Source: Methylotenera sp. RIFCSPLOWO2_02_FULL_45_14
GTDB taxonomy: Bacteria; Pseudomonadota; Gammaproteobacteria; Burkholderiales; Methylophilaceae
Assembly: GCA_001803395.1 (NCBI GenBank)
Contig: MHBU01000030.1
Location: forward strand, 1-38,817
Length of the DNA: 38,817 nt
Direction of reading: 5' to 3'
The position numbers and the translations under genes were made by a program. Below the pieces are notes generated by a model. It was not told the DNA's origin. It made no database searches and saw only the letters and a list, made by a program, of their open reading frames with translations. This document shows, one piece after another, positions 25,636 to 33,911 of the stretch. Within the stretch, counting starts at the first letter, position 1. Each line of letters starts with the position of its first letter.

Positions 25636-26130
25636 CTACTTATGCTCATGAATTTTCTCATAAATTAAATCGCTATATTCAAGACCACTTACAGAGGTGT
25701 GGTCCCTTTTTTCAATTAATTGCCAGAGCTTGTAATCAACAGTAGGAAAAAACGCATCGCCCGCAAAGTCAGCATGCACTCTTGTAATATAAAGCCTGGT
25801 GGCCAGTTTTAAACCATGTTGATACAACTCCGCGCCGCCAATTAAAAATGGCTCGGCATCCTCTTTACACAACGCAACAGCAGCTTCCAGCGAATCAGTG
25901 ACCAGGGCGCCGTCTATTTTGTAATCTTTATTACGCGTAACAATCACCGTGGTGCGATTAGGCAACAGTCGGCCTAGCGATTCGTATGTTTTGCGTCCCA
26001 TGATAATGTGATGGCCGGTGGTAAGCGCGCGGAAACGTTTAAGGTCTTCAGGCAAATGCCAAGGCAATGCATTATTCACACCGATAACATCATTATTTGA
26101 GGTTGCAACAATAATTGATAAGTGTCTCAT
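25636..26130 (-). CDS. folA: Dihydrofolate reductase
   Basis: The 164-residue enzyme reduces dihydrofolate with NADPH, regenerating folate used by ThyA. Asp29 in LPWHLPEDLKRF corresponds to catalytic Asp27 of E. coli; the IIMGRKTYESLGRLLPNRTTVIVTR and FLIGGAELY blocks are typical. A TATAAT box on the minus strand ends 7 bases before the ATG and there is no Shine-Dalgarno sequence. thyA lies 4 kb away on the same strand, with the glr cluster in between. Confidence 0.95.
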   Translation of the reverse strand: MRHLSIIVATSNNDVIGVNNALPWHLPEDLKRFRALTTGHHIIMGRKTYESLGRLLPNRTTVIVTRNKDYKIDGALVTDSLEAAVALCKEDAEPFLIGGAELYQHGLKLATRLYITRVHADFAGDAFFPTVDYKLWQLIEKRDHTSVSGLEYSDLIYEKIHEHK

Positions 26131-26137
26131 ACGGGCT

Positions 26138-26143
26138 ATTATA
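26138..26143 (-). promoter_or_regulatory. Possible -10 box for a leaderless folA transcript
   Basis: On the minus strand the sequence reads TATAAT-AGCCCGT-ATG, so transcription from this box would begin at or beside the start codon. No -35 consensus is evident. The divergent glrK start is only 49 bases from the folA start. Confidence 0.4.
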
Positions 26144-26179
26144 CTGCATGTTTACAAGAAACTTCTTTGGACTAAGACC

Positions 26180-27613
26180 ATGCGTTTTCGCTACCCAAGT
26201 TCATTCCTAAAGCTCCTGCTAGTCGGTTTTGCCTTTGCAATCGTACCTTTGCTATGGGTATTTGTTAATGCCAATATCGCATTTGACAACCTATCAACAC
26301 AAAGTCAAATCACAATATCCAATGCTGTAGAAGTTACGCGTGCCAGTCACATATTACAAGAACAACTGCACCTGATGGAGCGCAGTAGCCGCCAGTATTT
26401 TGTGTTGCAAGACGAAGTACTATTTAGTAACTACAATAAAGCAAGTGCTAAATTTAATGAAGTATTGACCCAGCTAAAACAATTAACAACACAACCCGCG
26501 CAGCAAAAAAATATTAATGTACTGAGTGAGAAAAATTCACAATTAAACTTGTTAATCTACGAAGCAAAGCAATCACGGGAAAGCAAAGCTGGCTTTCTTG
26601 ATAACTTTAGTCAACTAGACAAACAAGTTGAACTAATCATAAAAGAAAACAATATGGCAATTGATGCTGCATCAAGTCAACTGGTACTGAACACCCAAAT
26701 CACGCAGAAAAAATTATTTTTGCAAAGCTTAGTGTTAATTCCGCTGGCATTATTAATCGCTGGCAGCATTACTTACTTACTTGCTCGTCCGATACGTCGC
26801 ATGGATGCTGCTATTAAACATCTTGGCACTGGTCAATATGATGAGCCGATTGCAATTGATGGGCCAGGTGATTTGCGTATATTAGGGCAACGGCTTGACT
26901 GGTTGCGTACTGAGCTTAAAGAGCTGAATCAGCAAAAGCAGCAGTTTTTACGTCACGTTTCTCACGAACTTAAAACACCGCTAACCGCCATTAGAGAAGC
27001 TACAGAACTATTGCATGATGGCATTGGCGGCCAACTTTCGATACAACAATCGGAAATCACCAACATTTTGCGCGATAACAGTATTCGATTACAAAAAATG
27101 ATCGAAAATCTGCTCAACTACACCCGTATCAAGACCGTGGAACAAAAATTAAATTTGAGCCGTTTATATTTACCTGATGTGATTCATAAAGTCCTTAAGG
27201 CTCACGCACTGAGTATTCGTAATAAGCAATTACTGATTGAAACCAACGACAATGTGAACGAAGTAGTCGCAGATGAAGAAAAACTTACTGTTCTTTTAGA
27301 TAATTTAATCTCAAATGCAATCAGATACACGCAAATTTCAGGTCAAATAAAAGTGTCCTCACATCAAGAAAAAAACAAATGGTATATTGAAGTGTCGGAT
27401 AATGGTCCGGGCTTAGCAAAAGCCGATCAAGATAAATTATTCGATCCATTTTACCGTGGCGACACCCTGCATAAAAGCCTGATTAACGGTAGCGGGTTAG
27501 GTTTGACCATTGTAAAAGACCTTATCGAAGCACATGGCGGTCATGTAGCACTTATTCCTTCATACCAAGGCGCACATTTCAAGGTGTGCATTCCCCAATT
27601 GGAACTTAAATGA
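26180..27613 (+). CDS. glrK: Sensor histidine kinase, GlrK/QseE type
   Basis: The 477-residue membrane kinase has a first transmembrane helix at about 11-35, a periplasmic helical sensor of about 165 residues, a second helix around 195-215, and HAMP (LARPIRRMDAAIKHLG). HisKA follows with His262 in FLRHVSHELKTPLTAIREATELL. HATPase has LDNLISNAIRYT, DNGPGL and GSGLGLTIVK. It is placed as GlrK because an outer-membrane lipoprotein gene and a sigma-54 regulator gene follow with 4-base overlaps, the glrK-qseG-glrR order of enterobacteria. I start at ATG 26180; a longer frame from 26018 runs antisense into folA. Confidence 0.85.
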   Translation: MRFRYPSSFLKLLLVGFAFAIVPLLWVFVNANIAFDNLSTQSQITISNAVEVTRASHILQEQLHLMERSSRQYFVLQDEVLFSNYNKASAKFNEVLTQLKQLTTQPAQQKNINVLSEKNSQLNLLIYEAKQSRESKAGFLDNFSQLDKQVELIIKENNMAIDAASSQLVLNTQITQKKLFLQSLVLIPLALLIAGSITYLLARPIRRMDAAIKHLGTGQYDEPIAIDGPGDLRILGQRLDWLRTELKELNQQKQQFLRHVSHELKTPLTAIREATELLHDGIGGQLSIQQSEITNILRDNSIRLQKMIENLLNYTRIKTVEQKLNLSRLYLPDVIHKVLKAHALSIRNKQLLIETNDNVNEVVADEEKLTVLLDNLISNAIRYTQISGQIKVSSHQEKNKWYIEVSDNGPGLAKADQDKLFDPFYRGDTLHKSLINGSGLGLTIVKDLIEAHGGHVALIPSYQGAHFKVCIPQLELK

Positions 27614-28200
27614 ATATAAAAATAATATACATTTTGATTTTATGCCTGGGCACATTAAGTGCTTGCGCAAGTAAACCATTCACAAGCCGGCCTGGAGATG
27701 TTAAACAGAAAGAAATAAACAATACGGCTAATCCAGCCAAACCAAAGCAGGATTCCACGATTGAGCTGCTTGCATTTAGCGACAGCTACTCTAACCTTAC
27801 GTTAGAGTCGCAAAAAAAATCCTTTGCAGAAACTAATCTAGCACTGGTAGAAAATAAAAACGATGTGACACAACGTATTAAATTAGCAATGATGCTTTCA
27901 ATACCTAGCAGCCGCCTGCGTGATGTAGGCAAGGCACAGATACTGCTGCAGGATTTATTGCAAAAGAACAGTCTAAATCCATCTGAATCTGCACTGGTAA
28001 GCTTATTGTATGAATACACCTCAGACAGTGCTAAACAAATTCAAAAAAATCGAGATGACGCCAAAAAGCTCGAAGCCTCACAAGCCAAATATGAAAACTT
28101 ACAGCAAAAATATGACGCGCTGGAACAGAAACTTAATGACTTAAAAAATATCGAAAAAACCATGAATGACCGCGACATCAAACCAGTCAACAAACCATGA
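27610..28200 (+). CDS. qseG: QseG-like lipoprotein
   Basis: The 196-residue protein has a lipoprotein signal with lipobox LSAC (Cys19). A helical middle follows (about 60-140), then a predicted coiled coil (about 140-185, ASQAKYENLQQKYDALEQKL). There is no enzymatic motif. In E. coli the outer-membrane lipoprotein QseG, encoded between the kinase and regulator genes, interacts with and activates the kinase. Position, size and lipobox match, while sequence similarity cannot be judged here. It overlaps both neighbours by 4 bases (ATGA). Confidence 0.7.
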   Translation: MNIKIIYILILCLGTLSACASKPFTSRPGDVKQKEINNTANPAKPKQDSTIELLAFSDSYSNLTLESQKKSFAETNLALVENKNDVTQRIKLAMMLSIPSSRLRDVGKAQILLQDLLQKNSLNPSESALVSLLYEYTSDSAKQIQKNRDDAKKLEASQAKYENLQQKYDALEQKLNDLKNIEKTMNDRDIKPVNKP

Positions 28201-29564
28201 TCACGTCCAAACCTAACATACTCATTGTAGATGATGACAAAGACATTTTAAAACTCATTAGCATGCGCCTGAATGCCGCTGGCTACGCCACCAGTATGGC
28301 CAACAATGGTGCTGAAGCAATGTCCGCCATCGCGCACCAACGTCCAGACCTTGTCATTAGTGATTTGCGAATGCCCGCGATGGATGGTATGGCTTTATTA
28401 GACGCCATCCAACATTCACAGCCCACCTTGCCAGTCATGCTGCTTACAGCACATGGATCCATCCCTGATGCCGTGCGTGCAACGCAGCGTGGGGCATTCA
28501 GTTTTTTAACAAAACCGTTCGATAGCCAAGAACTATTACAGCAAGTAGCATCAGCCTTACACTTAAACGGCATGCAACAGAATGATGTCGCTGAGCATAA
28601 TAACACTTGGCGCGCTAATATCCTGACACGCAGTCCAGTGATGGAGAATTTATTAAGACAAGCCAAAATGGTTGCAGATACTGACGCCAGTGTTTTTATT
28701 CAAGGTGAGAGTGGCTCTGGTAAAGAGTTGTTAGCGCGCGCCATTCACAATAGCAGCCAGCGCAATACAAAACCGTTTATAGCAATCAACTGTGGTGCAA
28801 TACCTGAGAATCTACTCGAATCAGAGTTGTTTGGGCATAGCAAGGGGGCGTTTACTGGTGCGGTTAATAGTCATATTGGCCTATTTCAAAGTGCGGAAGG
28901 CGGCACACTGTTTTTAGATGAAATTGGCGATATGCCACTTAATCTGCAAGTGAAAGTATTGCGAGCGCTGCAAGAGCGTACCATACGTCCAGTGGGCAGC
29001 ACCGCCAACATCAACATTGATGTACGCTTGATTTCGGCCACCCATCGCAATTTGGCAGTTGAGATGCGTGAAGGTCGCTTCCGAGAAGATTTATTTTACC
29101 GCATCAATGTTGTGAGTCTGGAAATTCCGTCTTTAGCTAATCGGCGCGAGGACATTAGCTTAATGGCTAATCATTTTTTGCAGGTGTTTAATCAAAAATA
29201 TAAAAAATCACTCCATGGTTTTGCGCCAGAAGCCCTGGAAATACTGATTGCTGCGCCGTGGCCAGGCAACGTACGGCAACTGCAAAATATCGTAGAACAA
29301 ACAATCGTACTGGCCACTACGCACATCATTACAGCCAATTTAGTGCAAAAGGCTTTGCAAGATACAGAAAACGCTATTGTTCCTTTTGAAGCCGCACGCC
29401 GCAAATTTGAGCATCATTATTTAGTCACGTTATTAAAAACAACCCAAGGCAATGTTACGCAAGCAGCTAAGCTTGCGCAACGCAATCGCACCGAGTTTTA
29501 TCGCCTATTAGAACGCCACCACATTCAAGCAAGCGCTTTCAAAGAATCTAAAGAAAGTGAATAA
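28197..29564 (+). CDS. glrR: Sigma-54-dependent response regulator, GlrR/QseF type
   Basis: The 455-residue activator has a receiver domain with phospho-acceptor Asp56 (LVISDLRMP), the central AAA+ domain with Walker A GESGSGKELLA, GAFTGA at 217-222 (contacts sigma-54), GGTLFLDEIGDMP and an Arg-finger region. The C-terminal Fis-type helix-turn-helix is GNVTQAAKLAQRNRTEFYRLLERH. It is the last gene of the glrK-qseG-glrR operon. In enterobacteria GlrR binds TGTC-N10-GACA and drives glmY, glmZ and rpoE. Matching sites stand just downstream of this gene. Confidence 0.88.
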   Translation: MITSKPNILIVDDDKDILKLISMRLNAAGYATSMANNGAEAMSAIAHQRPDLVISDLRMPAMDGMALLDAIQHSQPTLPVMLLTAHGSIPDAVRATQRGAFSFLTKPFDSQELLQQVASALHLNGMQQNDVAEHNNTWRANILTRSPVMENLLRQAKMVADTDASVFIQGESGSGKELLARAIHNSSQRNTKPFIAINCGAIPENLLESELFGHSKGAFTGAVNSHIGLFQSAEGGTLFLDEIGDMPLNLQVKVLRALQERTIRPVGSTANINIDVRLISATHRNLAVEMREGRFREDLFYRINVVSLEIPSLANRREDISLMANHFLQVFNQKYKKSLHGFAPEALEILIAAPWPGNVRQLQNIVEQTIVLATTHIITANLVQKALQDTENAIVPFEAARRKFEHHYLVTLLKTTQGNVTQAAKLAQRNRTEFYRLLERHHIQASAFKESKESE

Positions 29565-29594
29565 AATCAACTTGTTAATTTATATAAAATTTAG

Positions 29595-29612
29595 TGTCGC
29601 TGATTAACAACA
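29595..29612 (+). promoter_or_regulatory. Candidate GlrR enhancer site 1 (near match)
   Basis: TGTC-N10-AACA, one base off the enterobacterial GlrR motif TGTC-N10-GACA. It is 66 bases upstream of the exact match and about 150 bases upstream of the -24 element. Confidence 0.5.
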
Positions 29613-29660
29613 ATATTTATATTATGAATTCAATGTATTACTAGTTATATCGTATTTTAC

Positions 29661-29678
29661 TGTCCCGAAAAAGCGACA
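29661..29678 (+). promoter_or_regulatory. Candidate GlrR enhancer site 2 (exact match)
   Basis: TGTC-N10-GACA, an exact match to the motif reported for GlrR (QseF) sites upstream of E. coli glmY/glmZ. It lies 64 bases upstream of the TGGCAC element, a normal enhancer distance. Confidence 0.65.
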
Positions 29679-29740
29679 GAAATAAATCGAACCAACCAGA
29701 TAAATTTACATAACATACTGTTTTAAATGAAAAAAATAAG

Positions 29741-29757
29741 TTGGCACACTATTCGCT
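29741..29757 (+). promoter_or_regulatory. Sigma-54 (-24/-12) promoter of the EF-hand gene
   Basis: TTGGCAC-ACTAT-TCGCT: the invariant GG (29743-29744) and GC (29755-29756) are exactly 10 bases apart. TGGCAC is a perfect -24 element; the -12 is TCGC instead of TTGC. Transcription would start near 29768, 38 bases before the ATG at 29806. Confidence 0.75.
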
Positions 29758-29805
29758 AATAGATAAGGGCAGTATCTTTTTTTATTTGTATTTAGGAGTT
29801 AGTCA

Positions 29806-30186
29806 ATGAAATTCAATTCAACCGTAATCATTCGCCCAATCACCAGCAGCATCATTGCCGCACTTATGCTTTCTGGGTTAAGCGTCTCAGCAATGGCTGA
29901 CAATAAAGCCGCGTTGAAAAGCGCTATAGGTAATAATATTAAGATAGCTGCAGAAACAAAAACTACCGATATAAAAGTAGCTAAGTCCTCAGCAGCACCC
30001 GCAAATGAAGATTTCAAAAAACTTGATCTCAATCAGGATGGAGAAATTTCACTCAAAGAGGCTGTTAAAGACAAAACTTTAGCTGGAATTTTTGATGCTG
30101 TTGATGCAAATCATGATGGCACTATTTCTGCAGATGAACATGCTGCTTACAAGACAAGCCTGCCTGCTAAAACTACAGAAAATTAA
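29806..30186 (+). CDS. Secreted/periplasmic EF-hand calcium-binding protein
   Basis: The 126-residue protein has a signal peptide (about 1-31, cleavage after SAMA) and a short Lys/Ala/Thr-rich linker. Two canonical EF-hand loops follow: D74-LNQDGEISLK-E85 and D100-ANHDGTISAD-E111. Both have Asp/Asn/Asp/Gly at positions 1/3/5/6, Ser at 9 and Glu at 12, so both should bind calcium. No other domain is present. A clear ribosome site (TAGGAG) precedes the ATG. The upstream sigma-54 promoter and GlrR-like sites suggest it is an output of the adjacent GlrK/GlrR system. Function is unknown; calcium buffering or sensing at the envelope is a guess. Confidence 0.9.
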   Translation: MKFNSTVIIRPITSSIIAALMLSGLSVSAMADNKAALKSAIGNNIKIAAETKTTDIKVAKSSAAPANEDFKKLDLNQDGEISLKEAVKDKTLAGIFDAVDANHDGTISADEHAAYKTSLPAKTTEN

Positions 30187-30247
30187 ATAATTTACACATG
30201 ATGTTTGTTAGTGCATTGTGGCCCTTCTCCCCATGGCCACAAGCGGT

Positions 30248-30284
30248 GAGGTTGCCTAAGTACCTAAGGGCAACCTCTTTTTTT
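30248..30284 (+). terminator. Terminator of the EF-hand gene
   Basis: GAGGTTGCC (30248-30256), a 12-base loop, GGCAACCTC (30269-30277) and seven T: a 9-bp perfect stem with U-run, 61 bases after the stop codon. Confidence 0.92.
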
Positions 30285-30309
30285 AATTGGTCGCATTGCT
30301 TACTCAATA

Positions 30310-31131
30310 TCAAACAGCCACAGAAGCCTTGATTGCCGGGTATGGGTCGTAGTTTTCCAAAGTGAAATCTTCAAATTTAAAACTGAAGATATCACTTACA
30401 TTAGGATTAATATGCATTGCAGGTAGAGCGCGTGGAGTACGTGTCAATTGCTCATTTACCTGGTCGAAGTGATTTGAATAAATATGCGCATCGCCTAGCG
30501 TATGAACAAAATCCCCTAGTTTCAAATTACATACTTGCGCAACCATCATGGTAAGTAACGCATAAGAAGCAATATTAAATGGCACACCAAGGAATATGTC
30601 AGCACTACGCTGATACAGTTGGCAACTCAACTTTGACCGTTGATCCGCTTCATCTGGTGATGCGGGCGCCACATAAAACTGGAAAAATGCATGACATGGC
30701 GGTAACTTCATTTGATCCACATCTGCCACATTCCAGGCAGAGACAATCAAGCGCCGTGAATCAGGGTTCTTTTTAATCGCGTTCACGACTTGAGCGATTT
30801 GGTCGATATGCGTGCCGTCTGGCTTAGGCCAGTTACGCCATTGATAACCATATACTGGACCTAAATTGCCATTTTCATCTGCCCATTCATCCCAGATACG
30901 CACACCATTTTCTTTTAAATAGGCAATATTAGTGCTGCCCTGTAAAAACCACAGCAGTTCATGAATAATGGATTTTAAATGTACTTTTTTAGTGGTAAGT
31001 AGTGGAAAACCTTCAGCTAGATCAAAACGCATTTGATAGCCGAATACAGAAAGCGTACCTGTGCCAGTGCGGTCTTCTTTTTTATTGCCATGCTGCAACA
31101 CATGTTTGAGTAATTGCTGATAAACCTGCAT
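30310..31131 (-). CDS. thyA: Thymidylate synthase
   Basis: The 273-residue enzyme makes dTMP from dUMP with methylene-folate as donor. Catalytic Cys146 in [11 protein letters not shown] has the same number as in E. coli, and [25 protein letters not shown] is the dUMP/folate core. It is 9 residues longer than the E. coli protein because of an insert (ASPDEADQR region, about 158-167) between FQFYV and KLSCQLYQ, where some other ThyA proteins also carry loops. It is the last gene of the alaA-hom-thrC-thyA run, 5 bases after thrC. Confidence 0.96.
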   Translation of the reverse strand: MQVYQQLLKHVLQHGNKKEDRTGTGTLSVFGYQMRFDLAEGFPLLTTKKVHLKSIIHELLWFLQGSTNIAYLKENGVRIWDEWADENGNLGPVYGYQWRNWPKPDGTHIDQIAQVVNAIKKNPDSRRLIVSAWNVADVDQMKLPPCHAFFQFYVAPASPDEADQRSKLSCQLYQRSADIFLGVPFNIASYALLTMMVAQVCNLKLGDFVHTLGDAHIYSNHFDQVNEQLTRTPRALPAMHINPNVSDIFSFKFEDFTLENYDPYPAIKASVAV

Positions 31132-31136
31132 ATTGG

Positions 31137-32567
31137 TTAGCTCGTTTTTTCTACAATAAACTGTTTTATCGCGGCTGAATCAGCATCCATCACTGTAAAT
31201 TTCTGTGGCAAATTTTCAATGCCATTCAGCACTGCTGGACGTTCAGGCGCATGACCCAAGGCCTCAACAATGGAATCCTCAAACTTGGCTGGCAATGCAG
31301 TTTCTAACACCAACATAGGCGTTTTTTTATCGAAATACGCCAGAGCAACTTTAAGGCCGTCTGCTGTATGCGTATCAATCACCACATCGTATTTAGCATT
31401 GGTTTCACGAATAGTTTGCATACGATTTACATGGTTACTGCTACCAGAGACGAAACCATAATCAGCTATTTTTGTATAATAGCCATCTGCATTCAAATCA
31501 AAGCTATTGCCGCTATCGACCTTGCTCCATAACGCACGTGTTTTGTCACTATCACGACCTACCAAATCAAATACAAACCGTTCAAAATTTGAAGCTTTGC
31601 TGATGTCCATTGAAGGGCTAGAGGTATGGTAAGTTTTTGCTGAACCACGCGGGCTGTAAACGCCTGTTTTGAAAAACTCATCCAACACGTCATTTTCATT
31701 GGTTGCAACAATAAGTTTATCTATCGGCAAACCCATCATACGTGCGATGTGCCCTGCACACACATTACCGAAGTTGCCTGATGGCACAGAAAAGTTTACT
31801 TTTTGCGTATTATTTTGCGTGACTGCAAAGTAGCCTTTGAAATAGTACACAACCTGCGCAACAATGCGCCCCCAGTTAATGGAATTTACCGCACCGATTT
31901 TATACTGCGCTTTAAATTCGGCATCGTTAGACACGGCTTTTACCATATCCTGGCAATCATCAAACACCCCGTTTACTGCAATGTTGTAGATGTTTTCATC
32001 TTGCAGACTAAACATTTGCGCCGTTTGAAAACGGCTCATTTTTTTATGCGGTGACAACATAAACACACGAATACCCTTTTTACCGCGCATCGCATACTCT
32101 GCAGCCGAACCGGTATCGCCAGAAGTTGCCCCTAAAATATTAGTCGTTTTACCTTCTTTAGTCAGCACGTATTCAAACAGATTGCCTAATAACTGCATCG
32201 CCATGTCTTTAAAAGCCAGAGTAGGGCCGTTAGAGAGGCTCAACAGATACAAATTGTCTTCTAACTTAAGGGTTGGCGTAATGTCGGCAGCATCCTGCCC
32301 TTTACGTGTAAAGCTGTAGACATCAGCACGATAGGTTTTATCGATAATCGCTTTTAAGTCAACTGCTGGAATATCATCCACAAAACGCGACAGAATTGTG
32401 AAAGCCAAGTCGGCATAAGACAACCCACGCATCGCCGACAACTCAGCATCGGTGAATTGCGGATAGCTTTCAGGCAGATATAAACCGCCATCAGGCGCTA
32501 GGCCGCCTAATAAAATTTGGCTAAAACTTAAAGCAGGCGATTGCCCGCGTGTGCTGATGTATTTCAT
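31137..32567 (-). CDS. thrC: Threonine synthase
   Basis: The 476-residue PLP enzyme of the long (class 1) type converts O-phosphohomoserine to threonine. The PLP lysine is Lys120 in [33 protein letters not shown] forms the phosphate cup, and the N-terminal STRG...[14 protein letters not shown] segment is typical of the class. It lies 33 bases after hom; together they form the threonine branch (homoserine kinase is not in the window). Confidence 0.96.
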   Translation of the reverse strand: MKYISTRGQSPALSFSQILLGGLAPDGGLYLPESYPQFTDAELSAMRGLSYADLAFTILSRFVDDIPAVDLKAIIDKTYRADVYSFTRKGQDAADITPTLKLEDNLYLLSLSNGPTLAFKDMAMQLLGNLFEYVLTKEGKTTNILGATSGDTGSAAEYAMRGKKGIRVFMLSPHKKMSRFQTAQMFSLQDENIYNIAVNGVFDDCQDMVKAVSNDAEFKAQYKIGAVNSINWGRIVAQVVYYFKGYFAVTQNNTQKVNFSVPSGNFGNVCAGHIARMMGLPIDKLIVATNENDVLDEFFKTGVYSPRGSAKTYHTSSPSMDISKASNFERFVFDLVGRDSDKTRALWSKVDSGNSFDLNADGYYTKIADYGFVSGSSNHVNRMQTIRETNAKYDVVIDTHTADGLKVALAYFDKKTPMLVLETALPAKFEDSIVEALGHAPERPAVLNGIENLPQKFTVMDADSAAIKQFIVEKTS

Positions 32568-32600
32568 AGTTTGAAAAATTACTTTTTAATCTTTAAATGT

Positions 32601-33911
32601 TTATTTAGCGAGTTCTTCCATACGGATGCGCACGACTTTGCCGGTAATTTCAGCCAATGACTCAATAGCAGTAATGGCAGCATTCATATTTTTTTCAACG
32701 GTAATATGCGTCAGAATCACAATGTCTGCTTCAGTTTCATTTTCATCAGGCTCTTTTTGCATCATCGCATCGATAGAAATATCACGATCACCTAAAATTT
32801 TAGTGACATTCGCCAATACGCCAGGCTTATCACTCGCGCGCAAGCGTAGGTAGTAAGCACTTTGCACTTCATCGATTGGCAAGATAGGTAAATCTTGCAC
32901 TTGATCTGACTGAAACGCTAAATAAGGCACGCGCTGTGCACTGGTTGCATCGATTAAACGTGCAACATCCATCAAATCTGCAACCACTGCACTCGCAGTT
33001 GGCTCCGCACCGGCACCAGCACCGTAGTAAAGCGTAGGGCCAACCGCATCGCCCTTCACCACCACCGCATTCATTGCGCCATTCACATTGGCAACCAAGC
33101 GTTTTTCAGGGATTAAAGTCGGATGCACGCGCAACTCAACGCCTTTATCAGTGCGTTTGGTAATACCCAACAACTTAACGCGGTAACCTAACTCTTCAGC
33201 GTATTTAATATCAACCTGCTGTAGCTTGGTAATGCCTTCGGTGTAGGCTTGCTCAAATTTCATCGGCATACCAAAAGCAATTGCTGACATAATCGTAAGT
33301 TTATGTGCAGCGTCTATGCCTTCAACGTCAAAAGTTGGATCAGCCTCTGCATAACCTAGGCGTTGCGCTTCGCCCAGTACATCAGCAAAGTTCAGGCCTT
33401 TTTCGCGCATTTCTGTCAGGATGAAATTAGTCGTGCCATTGATAATACCTGCAACCCATTCGATACGGTTAGCGCCTAGGCCTTCACGTAGGGCTTTAAT
33501 GATAGGAATACCACCCGCTACTGCAGCCTCGAAAGCCACAATTACATTATTCGCTTTGGCTGCGGCAAATATTTCATTGCCATGCAAAGCAATCAGCGCT
33601 TTATTCGCTGTCACTACATGTTTTTTATTCGCAATTGCTTTCAACACAAGCTCACGGCTCAAAGTGTAGCCGCCGATAAGCTCTACCACCACGTCAATGT
33701 TGGGATTATTCACTACAGCAAATGCATCATCCGTAACATCAACGTTGCCCACAATAGCTTTCGCATGCTCAAGATTTCTGTCTGCCACTTGCATAACTTT
33801 GATTTCCACACCGGTACGGCGGGTAATTTCTGCTGCGTTACGTGTTAGAACGCTATAAGTACCACCACCCACTGTGCCTAAGCCTAATATGCCTACATTT
33901 AACTGTTTCAA
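32601..33911 (-). CDS. hom: Homoserine dehydrogenase
   Basis: The 436-residue monofunctional enzyme reduces aspartate semialdehyde to homoserine. The Rossmann motif is GILGLGTVGGGTY (7-19). VVTANKALIA and the catalytic region GIINGTTNFIL...YAEADPTFDVEGIDAAHKL follow. A C-terminal ACT domain (about 350-430, YYLRLRASDKPGVLANVT) indicates feedback by threonine. There is no fused aspartokinase. Its start overlaps the alaA stop by 4 bases. Confidence 0.96.
   Translation of the reverse strand: MKQLNVGILGLGTVGGGTYSVLTRNAAEITRRTGVEIKVMQVADRNLEHAKAIVGNVDVTDDAFAVVNNPNIDVVVELIGGYTLSRELVLKAIANKKHVVTANKALIALHGNEIFAAAKANNVIVAFEAAVAGGIPIIKALREGLGANRIEWVAGIINGTTNFILTEMREKGLNFADVLGEAQRLGYAEADPTFDVEGIDAAHKLTIMSAIAFGMPMKFEQAYTEGITKLQQVDIKYAEELGYRVKLLGITKRTDKGVELRVHPTLIPEKRLVANVNGAMNAVVVKGDAVGPTLYYGAGAGAEPTASAVVADLMDVARLIDATSAQRVPYLAFQSDQVQDLPILPIDEVQSAYYLRLRASDKPGVLANVTKILGDRDISIDAMMQKEPDENETEADIVILTHITVEKNMNAAITAIESLAEITGKVVRIRMEELAK

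Noticed and set aside
26018-26179. N-terminal extension of the histidine kinase into folA
   Set aside because: It is antisense to folA and adds residues that are not membrane or sensor-like; ATG 26180 directly precedes the first transmembrane helix.
30178-30247. Possible GlmY-like small RNA downstream of the sigma-54 promoter
   Set aside because: The transcript holds a clear secreted EF-hand gene with ribosome site and its own terminator; no GlmY/GlmZ-like sequence is recognised.
33421-33848. Plus-strand frames within hom
   Set aside because: They are shadows of a clearly conserved minus-strand gene with complete domain structure.
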